From the NCBI GenBank assembly GCA_022710975.1, contig JAKLGA010000012.1, forward strand, positions 186,001 to 250,000: 64,000 nucleotides of DNA, in the 5' to 3' direction. How positions within the stretch are numbered: position 1 is the first letter of the stretch; each line of letters opens with the position of its first letter. This document shows positions 54,056 through 62,800 of this stretch, in pieces. A program made the translations under genes and the position numbers. The stretch is from Myxococcota bacterium (GTDB lineage: Bacteria > Myxococcota > B64-G9). The notes under the pieces were generated by a model that saw nothing but the letters and a program-made list of their open reading frames with translations, was not told the DNA's origin and ran no database searches.

Positions 54056-55252
54056 ATGCATTCCATCGCCTCGAAGATCGCCGCCCTCGGCCGGCTGGAG
54101 CACCGCCTGTTCGGCAAGGACTTCCTGCTGACCTTCGAGAAGAGCCCCGACGAGCTGAAGGCCGTGGTGGAGATCGCCGAGCTGCTGAAGGCCATGCACG
54201 CGGGGAACATCGACGCGCGCTTCTTCTCCACCGGCCTGGCCATCTCCATCTTCCGCGACCAGTCCACGCGCACGCGCTTCTCCTTCGCCTCGGCCGCCAA
54301 CCTGCTCGGCCTGGCGCTGCAGGAGTTCGACGAGAAGAAGAGCCAGGTGGCCCACGGCGAGACGCTGCGCGAGACGGCCAACATGATCTCGTTCCTGAGC
54401 GAGGTGATCGGCATCCGCGACGACATGTTCATCGGCAAGGGGCACACCTACATGCAGGCGGTGGGCGCCGCGCTGGACGACGGCTTCGCGCACGGCGTGC
54501 TGCCCCAGCGCCCGGCCATCGTGAACCTCCAGTGCGACATCGACCACCCCACCCAGTCCATGGCGGATCTGTGCCACCTCAAGCAGCACTTCGGCGGCGA
54601 CTACGAGGCGCTCAGGGGCAAGAAGATCGCCATGACCTGGGCCTACTCGCCCTCCTACGGCAAGCCACTCAGCGTGCCCCAGGGCATCATCACCCTGATG
54701 ACCCGCTTCGGCATGGACGTGACGCTGGCCCACCCCGAGGGCTACGACCTGCTGCCCGAGACCCTCCAGGTGGCGGAGAAGAACGCGGCCGAGAGCGGCG
54801 GGCGCTTCAGGGTCGTCAACTCCATGGCCAAGGCCTTCGAGGGCGCCCACGTGGTCTACCCGAAGAGCTGGGCGCCGTTCCGGGTGATGCAGGAGCGCAC
54901 CCGGCTGTACGAGCAGAACGACCAGAAGGGCATCGCCGAGCTGGAGAAGGACGCGCTCGCCAACAACGCCAGGTTCAAGAAGTGGGAGTGCACCCCGGCG
55001 CTGATGGAGAAGACCAAGGGCGGCCAGGCGCTGTACATGCACTGCCTGCCGGCCGACATCTCGGGCGTCTCCTGCCAGGAGGGCGAGGTGGCCGCGGAGG
55101 TGTTCGAGAAGTACCGGCTGGACACCTACCGCGAGGCCAGCTACAAGCCCTTCGTGATCGCCGCCATGATCGTCTCCAGCCGCTTCCGCGATCCGGCCGC
55201 GCTGCTCGACCACCTGGCCCGCAAGGGCGCCCGGCACCTGGGTGCCCTCTAG
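54056..55252 (+). CDS. ygeW: Knotted carbamoyltransferase YgeW
   Basis: 398 aa. ATG follows GGGAGG. Member of the aspartate/ornithine transcarbamylase superfamily: carbamoyl-phosphate loop DQSTRTRFSFASAANLLG, QCDIDHPTQSMADL with the conserved His, and HCLPADISG near residue 325. The YgeW hallmarks are EFDEKKSQVAHGETLRETA and the length near 396; OTC and ATC are about 310. YgeW does not use ornithine or aspartate; in the bacterial purine-degradation cluster it handles a diureidopropionate-type substrate to release carbamoyl phosphate. Cotranscribed with ygeY. After it, 127 nt hold nothing recognisable. Confidence 0.93.
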   Translation: MHSIASKIAALGRLEHRLFGKDFLLTFEKSPDELKAVVEIAELLKAMHAGNIDARFFSTGLAISIFRDQSTRTRFSFASAANLLGLALQEFDEKKSQVAHGETLRETANMISFLSEVIGIRDDMFIGKGHTYMQAVGAALDDGFAHGVLPQRPAIVNLQCDIDHPTQSMADLCHLKQHFGGDYEALRGKKIAMTWAYSPSYGKPLSVPQGIITLMTRFGMDVTLAHPEGYDLLPETLQVAEKNAAESGGRFRVVNSMAKAFEGAHVVYPKSWAPFRVMQERTRLYEQNDQKGIAELEKDALANNARFKKWECTPALMEKTKGGQALYMHCLPADISGVSCQEGEVAAEVFEKYRLDTYREASYKPFVIAAMIVSSRFRDPAALLDHLARKGARHLGAL

Positions 55253-55379
55253 AACCCCGGCAGGAGACTGCTTCCTCGAGGTGCCGTGGACGGATCGAGC
55301 CCACGGCCTCCGGCGCGCAAGTGCTGCGGTATGACCGTCCAGCCGCGAGAGGAGTGAAGGGCGGGATAGAGTGAAGGGG

Positions 55380-55616
55380 CTAGAGCTCGATCACGTTGCA
55401 GGTCACGGTGCGGATCACGCCCTCGATCATCTGGATCTGGGAGTAGGAGATCTTGCTGAGGGCCACCTCGCTCTCGCCCTCCACCAGGGCCACCAGATCG
55501 AAGTGCCCGGTCACCGCCATGCAGGACTGCACGCCCTGGATGCGGTTGATGCGCCTCTGGATGGCGGGGATGGTCCCCGCGGCGCCCTCGATGAACACAT
55601 ACGCCTTGGCCGACAT
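55380..55616 (-). CDS. Standalone Lrp/AsnC ligand-binding (RAM) protein 1
   Basis: 78 aa from the ATG at 55616; no DNA-binding helix-turn-helix. It is only the RAM domain of Lrp/AsnC regulators: AYVFIEGAAGTIPAIQRRIN, then GVQSCMAVTGHFDLVALVEG and the strand VIRTVTCNVIEL. RAM domains bind amino acids and form oligomers. Standalone forms exist in many bacteria, with roles in modulating full Lrp proteins or enzymes. It is closely similar to the next gene upstream, so they are tandem duplicates. Converges with ygeW across 127 nt. Confidence 0.87.
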   Translation of the reverse strand: MSAKAYVFIEGAAGTIPAIQRRINRIQGVQSCMAVTGHFDLVALVEGESEVALSKISYSQIQMIEGVIRTVTCNVIEL

Positions 55617-55700
55617 GCTCACTCTCCCGTACCCCCTGGGTTCCTGCTCCAGCCCTCCCAAGGCCGTCCGGGCCGACGCAGCCCGCGTCGCCGCCGGGGG

Positions 55701-55940
55701 CTACTCCAGATCGATCACGTTGCAGGTGATCGTCCGGATCACGCCCTCGATCATCTGGATCTTCGAGTACGACACCTTGCCCACGGCGTTGATGTCGTCG
55801 GCCTCGACCAGCGCGATGATGTCGAACTGGCCGGTGACCGCGTGCGCCGTCCTGACGCCCTCGATGGTCCCCAGCCGCTTGAGGATGTTGGGCACCGTGC
55901 CGGCCGCCCCCTCGATCAGAATGTAGGCTTTCGCGGACAT
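55701..55940 (-). CDS. Standalone Lrp/AsnC ligand-binding (RAM) protein 2
   Basis: 79 aa from the ATG at 55940, with AGGAGTG upstream. RAM domain only: AYILIEGAAGTVPNILKRLG, then GVRTAHAVTGQFDIIALVEA and VIRTITCNVIDLE. About two thirds of positions match the neighbouring copy at 55380, so this is a recent tandem duplication with differences in the ligand-facing middle part (SCMAVTGHFD against AHAVTGQFD). A promoter lies upstream at 55992; the second copy, 84 nt downstream, is probably on the same mRNA. Ligand unknown, likely an amino acid. Confidence 0.87.
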   Translation of the reverse strand: MSAKAYILIEGAAGTVPNILKRLGTIEGVRTAHAVTGQFDIIALVEADDINAVGKVSYSKIQMIEGVIRTITCNVIDLE

Positions 55941-55991
55941 GCTCTCACTCCTGTGGTAGGTGAGGCGCGCGCCTCGCGCCGACGCAGGCTC

Positions 55992-56020
55992 ATCGTAGTC
56001 CACGGCAGGCGGGCAGGCAA
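55992..56020 (-). promoter_or_regulatory. Predicted promoter for the RAM gene pair
   Basis: Minus strand TTGCCT (56015-56020), 17-nt spacer, TACGAT (55992-55997), about 50 nt before ATG 55940. Confidence 0.55.
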
Positions 56021-56027
56021 GGGGTTT

Positions 56028-56051
56028 TCGTCAGGGCATCTCGTCAGGGCA
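56028..56051. repeat. Short direct repeat at the 3' end of the large TPR gene
   Basis: TCGTCAGGGCA occurs at 56028-56038 and 56041-56051, the second copy covering the stop codon. It looks like a small duplication of the gene's end. Confidence 0.5.
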
Positions 56052-59000
56052 GGCGCACGATCAGGGCGGCGGTGTCGGCCGCATCGACCTGCCGGCAGAA
56101 CTCGGCGAAGGCGGGGTGGTCGGCCGGGGCCACCCGGCCCGGGCGCACCAGCAGGCTCTTCGAGAGCAGCACGCGATCGCCGGTCTGGCTCAGGCGCTGG
56201 TGGAATTCGCCCATCGGACCGAGGAGATCCACGGCGGCCTGCGGCTCCAGGCGCGCCCCGAGCGGCAGCTTCAGGCGGACCTCGGTGCGCGTCATGGTGG
56301 CGTCGTCGAGCGCCAGGGGGGTCTGGCGCGGCCCGGGGATGATCAGGTTCTGCACGAGCTGGTAGGGGTAGAAGCCGCCGCGCAGCGCCAGGCGGCCGTC
56401 CCTGGCCCGGGCGTGGTGCGGCACCCGGAAGCGGTAGCGGATGGCCAGCGGGACCTCCGCGTCCTGGAGCGCGCCGAACTCGAAGGACTCCAGGCGCGCC
56501 CCGGGGAAGAACGCGCCCAGGCCGGTCTCCAGCACCTGGCGCTGCTGGGCCTGGCTCAGGCCGGCCAGGAGCTCGCGGTACTGCACGGCCTGGGCCGTGG
56601 CGATCACCTCCCGGCCCTCCCCGCTCAGCCCGCCGTCCGCGCCGAGCTCGAGCTCGAGCGCGATGCGCTTCTCCAGGCTCTCCGGGGGCACGGCCGGCAA
56701 CCGGGTCCGCCCCGGGGCGGCCGGCCGGGCGGGCGTGCCCAGGTCGAGCGCCGGCATGCCTCCCAGGTAGGGGTAGAGCCGGTCGAAGGCGTGGAAGCGC
56801 TCGCCGGGATCGAGCCACACGGGCGCCCCGCCGCCCTCGGGCACCACCTGGACCAGCCCGGAGCCGAAGGCGCCGGGCAGCGGCAGGGCGTAGTCCACCT
56901 GGGCCTGCCCGGCCGTGCGGGCCAGCAGCACCCGCGGCTCCAGGCCCAGCGCGCGCAGCGCGGCCACGAGCAGCACCAGCCGGTTGCCCTGCCGGGCGGC
57001 CAGCACGCTGGTGGCCGGCAGCTCGAAGGACGAGGCCGGCTCGGTCTGGCGCACCTCCTCGAGCAGCCTGCGGAACAGCCGGCGCAGGCGCTCGCGCCCG
57101 CCCGCGTCCGGCGGTCCGGCGGCCGCGCGCGCCCAGCGGGCGAGCTCGTCGCTCGGCCGGGTGGCCTCCAGCAGCTCCTCCCGCCACAGCGCGCGGTGAT
57201 CCTCCCAGCCCTGGCCGAAGCCGAGCTGGACGAAGGGCACCCACTCGTGGGCCGGGGCGGCGTGCGGCTCGGGCTTGAGGGCCGGCGCCCGGCGGGTCTC
57301 GAAGACCAGCACCTCGAGGCCGTCCTGGAACTCGCGCCGCGGGGCCGGCGCGCCGTGGTGGGCGTCCACCACCACGGGCGTGCCGGGCGGGACCGCCAGG
57401 CTCTGGCGCGACCACCACAGCGGCGCGTTGGCCGCGCCGAACAGGAAGGGCAGGCTCTGGTACGCCCGGCCGAAGGGGGTGCGGCCGGACAGGCCCTGGA
57501 CGTAGGCCAGCTCGACGAAGTCGCCCACCTTGAGCCCGGGCAGCGACACGCTGTCCTTGCCGGGGATGACCTCGGCCTCGTGGCTGCTCCCGTCGGCGCC
57601 GAGCGTGCGCAGCCGCTCCACGTGGGCCCCCGCGGGGATGTGGCTGATCTCGCCCCACTGGTCCACCGACTCGGGCGAGCGCAGCTGGACCAGGGTGTGC
57701 ACCCGCTCGAGCGCGGTGCCGTCCGCGGCCACCTCCGCCGCGGCGAAGTCGAGCACCACCACCGTGCCGCCCTCCAGCGGCGCGTCCGCCAGGTACTCGG
57801 CGATCACCTGGTGGGCGTCCAGGCGCAGATCGCCCACCAGGCGCACGCCGTCGAGCCCGTCCTGGGCGGCCAGCGCGCGGCGCAGCCCCAGGTCGGAGGG
57901 GTGGGCGCGGCTGAGCGCCCGGCGCAGGGCCAGGGCCTCGGCCGGGCGCCCGCGCCGATCGGCCAGCTCCGCCCGGCGCAGGCTGAGCTCGTCCGCCGCC
58001 GGGCTGGCGGGGCCCAGGGCGGCCTCGGCCTCGGCCAGGGCGGCCTCGGCGGCCTCCAGCTCCCCCCGCGCGAGCAGCCCGTCCAGCCAGGTCAGGTGCA
58101 GCCCGGGCCGGGTCGGATCGCGGGCCAGGCTCCGCGCGCGCCAGGCCTCCGCCCGGGCCCGCTCGCCCCGCTGGAGCCACAGCTCCGCCACCTCGGGCCC
58201 GGCCAGCCCGAGGGAGTCGAGCCGCTCGGCCAGGGCGGCCGCCGGCGCCAGGGCGTTCGAGTGCGTCAGGCGCTCGAACAGGGCGCCCAGCGCCTCCGCG
58301 TCGTCGGGCAGGCGCGCCAGGGCCTGGCGCTCCGCGGCCTCGGCCTCCGCCCCCCAGCCGAGCTTGTCCAGGATGCGGGCCCGGGCGAGCGGCCACAGGC
58401 GCGCGGAGGGGTGGCGCGCGTCCAGCGCCGCCAGCGCCTCGAGCGCCCGCTCCGGCTCGCCGTGCTCTCCGTCCAGGAGCGCCAGGTGGAAGCGGGCCAT
58501 GTCGAGCTCCGGGCTCTGGCCGAGCGCGGCCTGCAGGCGCTCCCGGGCGCGCACCGCGTCGATGCCGGTGGGCATCTCCGGGTCCGCGAACAGGGCCAGC
58601 GCGTCCGCGTAGACGGCCAGGGGGAAGCGTCCGGCGCGCGCCTCGGCCTGGTGCAGCCAGGCCCGGGCGCCCTTGAGGTCGCCTCGCCGCCAGGCCGCCA
58701 GCCCCGCCAGCCAGGGGCCGAGCGCGTCGTTCGGCCGGGCGGCGGCGCCCGCCTCGAGCGAGGACCAGGGCTCGGGATCTGCGGGCAGCGGCCGCGACGG
58801 AGCGGTCCGGGGCGGCGGCGCCTCGCGCGCCGACCACCAGGCGAGCCCCGCCGGGCGGCCATCCAGCCGGCCCACCTCGACGGTGAAGCGCGCGCGGCCC
58901 TGGCGCAGGGGGGCCTTGAGCAGCAGCCGGTGCCAGCCGGCCTGGGCCTCGAGCGCGGCGCAGCCCTCGCGCGGCCCGTAGGCGCGGTGGGCCAGGCGCG

Positions 59001-59862
59001 CGAGCGTGGCGCGGCCGTCCACGGACAGCAGGTACGAGCCCGGGCTCCCGGCGCACACCGCCAGCCCGGCCGGGGCCTCGAGGCGGAAGTAGGCCTCGGC
59101 GAACAGGACGCCCGCCTCGTCCACCTCGACGAACAGATCTCCGTCCTCTGTCGCGGCCGGGTACAGGTCGAGCCCGGTGGCCGCGGCCGGCGGGCCCTGC
59201 TCGGGAGGGAAGGGCCGCTCGAGGTCCAGGATGCCGTGCCGGCCGTAGGGCAGCGCCAGGCGCCAGATCGGCACCCGCCCCAGGGCCGCGCTCGCCGCGG
59301 CGGCCTCCCGCGCGCGGCCGTGCCGGCGGGCGAGCTGGAGCAGGCACGCGCCGAGCTCCCGCGCCAGCCCGCCGGGCGCGCGCTCGAGCAGCCGGCCGGC
59401 GCGCGGCGCCACGAGCTCCCAGCCGCCCGGCAGCTCTCCGGCCGCGTCGCCGAGCAGCCGCGCCGCCAGGGCCGCCTCGGGCGCCCCGGGCGCGGCCTCG
59501 ACCGCGCGCAGCAGCGCCTCGCTGGCCTCGGCCAGGCGCGCCCGGCCGGTCTCGGCCAGGGCCGCCGCCAGCCAGGCCCGGGCGGCCTCCGGGCCCGCGG
59601 GCAGCGTCTCGGCCGCCCGGGCGAGGTCGTCCAGCGCGGCGCCGAGCTCCGCCCCGTGCACCAGCCGGGCCAGGCCGCGCTCGCGGCTCGCCTCGGGCGT
59701 CCCGGCCGGGGCGGCCAGCAGCTCCGCCACCCGGGCGGGCCGGAGATCGGGTCCGGGCCCGGGCCGCAGCGCCGCGGGCGGCGGGCAGCCGGCGGCCCCC
59801 AGGGCCAGGCCCAGCAGGCAGATCCAGGCCGGGCGGCCGGGCTCAGCGCGCCTGGAGCGCAT
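56044..59862 (-). CDS. Giant lipoprotein: TPR array plus inactive transglutaminase-like domain (DUF3857 type)
   Basis: 1272 aa. Signal peptide with lipobox LGAAGC (Cys near 26). Residues about 40-700 are Ala/Leu/Arg-rich TPR-type helix pairs with a beta segment near 230-350 (DGDLFVEVDEAGVLFAEAYF). About 740-860 matches DUF3857 (HTLVQLRSPESVDQWGEISHI, GKDSVSLPGLKVGDFVELAYV), followed by a transglutaminase-like fold. Its catalytic Cys position, GDC in the paralogue, is GNR (Arg961), and the His segment FNHAI is FGSGL, so two of three catalytic residues are gone. A C-terminal beta domain ends the protein. It overlaps its upstream paralogue by 20 nt, so both are coexpressed. Probably an envelope scaffold; substrate unknown. 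Confidence 0.85.
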   Translation of the reverse strand: MRSRRAEPGRPAWICLLGLALGAAGCPPPAALRPGPGPDLRPARVAELLAAPAGTPEASRERGLARLVHGAELGAALDDLARAAETLPAGPEAARAWLAAALAETGRARLAEASEALLRAVEAAPGAPEAALAARLLGDAAGELPGGWELVAPRAGRLLERAPGGLARELGACLLQLARRHGRAREAAAASAALGRVPIWRLALPYGRHGILDLERPFPPEQGPPAAATGLDLYPAATEDGDLFVEVDEAGVLFAEAYFRLEAPAGLAVCAGSPGSYLLSVDGRATLARLAHRAYGPREGCAALEAQAGWHRLLLKAPLRQGRARFTVEVGRLDGRPAGLAWWSAREAPPPRTAPSRPLPADPEPWSSLEAGAAARPNDALGPWLAGLAAWRRGDLKGARAWLHQAEARAGRFPLAVYADALALFADPEMPTGIDAVRARERLQAALGQSPELDMARFHLALLDGEHGEPERALEALAALDARHPSARLWPLARARILDKLGWGAEAEAAERQALARLPDDAEALGALFERLTHSNALAPAAALAERLDSLGLAGPEVAELWLQRGERARAEAWRARSLARDPTRPGLHLTWLDGLLARGELEAAEAALAEAEAALGPASPAADELSLRRAELADRRGRPAEALALRRALSRAHPSDLGLRRALAAQDGLDGVRLVGDLRLDAHQVIAEYLADAPLEGGTVVVLDFAAAEVAADGTALERVHTLVQLRSPESVDQWGEISHIPAGAHVERLRTLGADGSSHEAEVIPGKDSVSLPGLKVGDFVELAYVQGLSGRTPFGRAYQSLPFLFGAANAPLWWSRQSLAVPPGTPVVVDAHHGAPAPRREFQDGLEVLVFETRRAPALKPEPHAAPAHEWVPFVQLGFGQGWEDHRALWREELLEATRPSDELARWARAAAGPPDAGGRERLRRLFRRLLEEVRQTEPASSFELPATSVLAARQGNRLVLLVAALRALGLEPRVLLARTAGQAQVDYALPLPGAFGSGLVQVVPEGGGAPVWLDPGERFHAFDRLYPYLGGMPALDLGTPARPAAPGRTRLPAVPPESLEKRIALELELGADGGLSGEGREVIATAQAVQYRELLAGLSQAQQRQVLETGLGAFFPGARLESFEFGALQDAEVPLAIRYRFRVPHHARARDGRLALRGGFYPYQLVQNLIIPGPRQTPLALDDATMTRTEVRLKLPLGARLEPQAAVDLLGPMGEFHQRLSQTGDRVLLSKSLLVRPGRVAPADHPAFAEFCRQVDAADTAALIVRLP

Positions 59863-62800
59863 GGGCGCCTCCCTTCGGCTCGAGGCGCACCCGGCGCCCG
59901 AGCAGCTGGTCGGCCTCCTCCAGGAACGCGCGGAAGTCCGCGTAGCCCGCGGCCGGGACCCGCGGCACGGACAGCTCGAACACGGCCTCGGTGCGCAGCC
60001 CGGTGCCCTCGGGGCGGGAGCTGAAACGGACCTGGCCGAAGGGGCCCTGCAGCGCCCCCTCCCCCGGCGGCGCGCCCAGCGCGAAGCCGAGCGGCGGCTC
60101 GAGCTTCACGCTCCAGCGGATGCGCCAGGCCGGTCCCAGCAGCAGGTCGTGCCGCCGCTGCTCGAGGCCGGCGAACATGCTCTGGTAGCGGGTCTCGCGC
60201 GCCAGCGCGGGCAGCTCCAGGCCGCCCGCCTCCCGCGCGGCCAGGGCGGGCAAGCGCAGGCGGGCGCGCAGGCCGAGCGGGCGCTCCGGCTCGAGCAGCC
60301 CGTCCAGCGCGAGCTCCTCGACCTGCACCCCGGGGAACACCTCGCGCAGCATGCGTCCGAAGGTCTCGGCCCGCGCCTCGGCGCCCAGCAGCGGCAGGCG
60401 CATCTCGGGCGCCAGCACCCCGGACACCCGCATGTCCATGGTCAGCTCGGCGCCGCCGTCCTCGGCCAGCGCCACCAGCAGCTCGAGCTCGGTCCAGTTG
60501 CGGTCCGGCCCGGTCACCGGGGTCAGGCGCAGGGCGGCCCCGTCCGGCTCCACCACCAGCGCCTGGACGCCCTGATCCTGGGCGGGCAGATCCAGGGCGT
60601 CGTACAGCGTGGCGGTGCCGTCCAGCCACACGTCCTGTCCGGGCAGGTAGCAGATGGCGTGGTTGAAGGCCGCCAGCGAGGCCGGCTGATCGGGCAGCCG
60701 CCCGAGCCGGGCCATGCGCACCAGCGCCAGGCGGGCGGGGATGCCCACCGACTCGAACAGCGCCACCAGCAGGGCCGACTTGTCCTTGCAGTCGCCGAAC
60801 TTGCGCTGCAGCACCTGGTCGCACTGGTACGGCACGTAGGAGTGGATGCCGAACTCCAGCCCCACGTAGCGCGTGCCGTCGGCCACGAAGCGGTAGATGG
60901 CCCGCACCCGGTCGAGGGGCTCCGTCAGGCCCGCCACCAGCTCGCTCGCCAGCGCGCGCACCTCGGGCCCCGGCACCAGGGCGTCGGCGATCTGGCCGTG
61001 GTACCAGCGGGACAGCTCGGGCCAGCGCGGCAGGCTGGAGAGGTGCAGGCTGGCGTGCTCCTCGGCCAGGCCCGGCATGCCCGGCTCCTCCACCACCCCG
61101 GGCAGCGCGCCCGAGGTCCACACCAGCGCGCGCGAGCCGTCCGGGGCGGGCCGGACCTCGTGGCGCAGGCGCGCATCGGCGCTGGCCTCCACCTCCCGGC
61201 CGGGCGGCACCAGCAGCACGTAGCTCGCGCGCCGCACCGGCTCCTCGAACTGGAGCTGCACCAGATCGCCGAAGTAGTCCGACAGCAGCGCCTCGCCGCC
61301 CAGGTCGTCGACCAGGGTCGAGAGCTCGACCAGATCGCCCGGGCGCAGCTCGGGGAAGGTCACCTGGCGCACGTGCACGTCGTAGTACATGTTGAACCAG
61401 GGCTCCGACACCGACTGGTCCTGGACCAGCACGCCGTCGTCGAAGCCGCCGTCCGCGTGCCGCAGGCGGTGGGAGAGGATGCGCACCTCCTGGCGGCCGG
61501 GGGCGTAGTCCACCTGGAAGGTGCGCAGGCGCTCCGCGGCCCGGGCGTCCAGCACCCGCACGATCTGCTGGCGGAAGCGGGCGGCCATGCCGTTGGGGTG
61601 CAGGCGCACCACGTGCAGCTCGAGCAGCCGCTCGGCCCCGGCCGCCAGGGCCTCCGGGCCGGGGCCGGGCCGCAGCAACTCTTGAGGATCGGCCCGGTAG
61701 CCCTCGTAGAACGGCGGCGCCGCGGGCTCGAGGGCGGCGATGCGCCGGCGGAGCGCGGCGTCCTGGGGCGCCAGGGCGAGCGCCGCGCGCAGCAGCTCCA
61801 CGGCCACGTCGGCCTGGCCCAGGCGCAGGCGGGCGTCGGCCTGGTCCTGGAGCGGCTGGGGATCGGCCGGGCAGATGCGGCCCGCCTCGCGGAAGGCAGC
61901 CAGGGCCTCGTCCGCCCGCCCGTTGGCCTGCAGCAGCGCCCCGCGCTCCTGCCACCAGGCCGTCCGCAGCGGGTCCAGCCGCTGCAGGCGGTCCAGCCAG
62001 CCGAGCGCCGCGGGCAGATCGCCCCGGGCGAGTGCCAGCTCGTGCAGCGCGCGCAGCGCCAGGCCGTGGTCCGCCCGCTGGGCGGCCAGGCGCTCGAACA
62101 GCGCCCTGGCCCGCTCGAGATCGCCCTGCTGGCGGGCCTGCTGGCCGGCGGCGGCCAGCACGTCGGGCACCTCGGGGTGGGCCGCGACCAGGGCCTCGAG
62201 CTCCCGGGCCGCGAGCCCGGGCAGGCGTAGATCGGCCAGCGCCTCGGCCCGGCCGATCTGGCTGGGCAGGTGGCCGGGCGCCAGCGCCAGGGCCTGGCGG
62301 TAGCGCCGCAGCGCCTCGTCCGCGTCCCCGCGCACCTGGCGCAGCAGCCCCAGCCGGTGCGGCGGGCGTGGGTCGCGCGGGGCGAGCCGGGCCGCCTCCT
62401 CGAGCGCGACCCGGACCGGGTCCTCGTCCTCGCCGAGCAGCGCGGCCCACAGCATGCCGGCCAGCGCCTCGGGCGGCGCCGCGGCCCCGGGCTCGCTGGG
62501 CCGCCAGGCCGCGAGCGCGTCCTTGAGGTGCTGCTCGGCCCGCCGCGCGCGCTGGTCGCCGCTCCCCAGGTGGTAGAGCGCCAGGGCGGCCTCGGCCAGG
62601 CGCCGGGCCCGCGTCGGCCCGTCGGCCGCCTGGGCCTGGGCCTCGAACCACGCGGCCAGGCCCTCCACGGCCTCGGGGGAGAGCTCCGGCGGCGCGGCCC
62701 GCGGGGCCAGCGCGCGACGCAGGGCCGCCTCGTCCGCGGCCTCCTCCAGGCCGGCCAGGGGCTGGCCGCGCTCGTCGGTCAGCGCCAGCGCGAAGCCCAT

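Noticed and set aside
56116-60024. 1302-codon plus-strand frame opposite the TPR gene
   Set aside because: Antisense shadow rich in Gln/His/Gly/Arg without domains.
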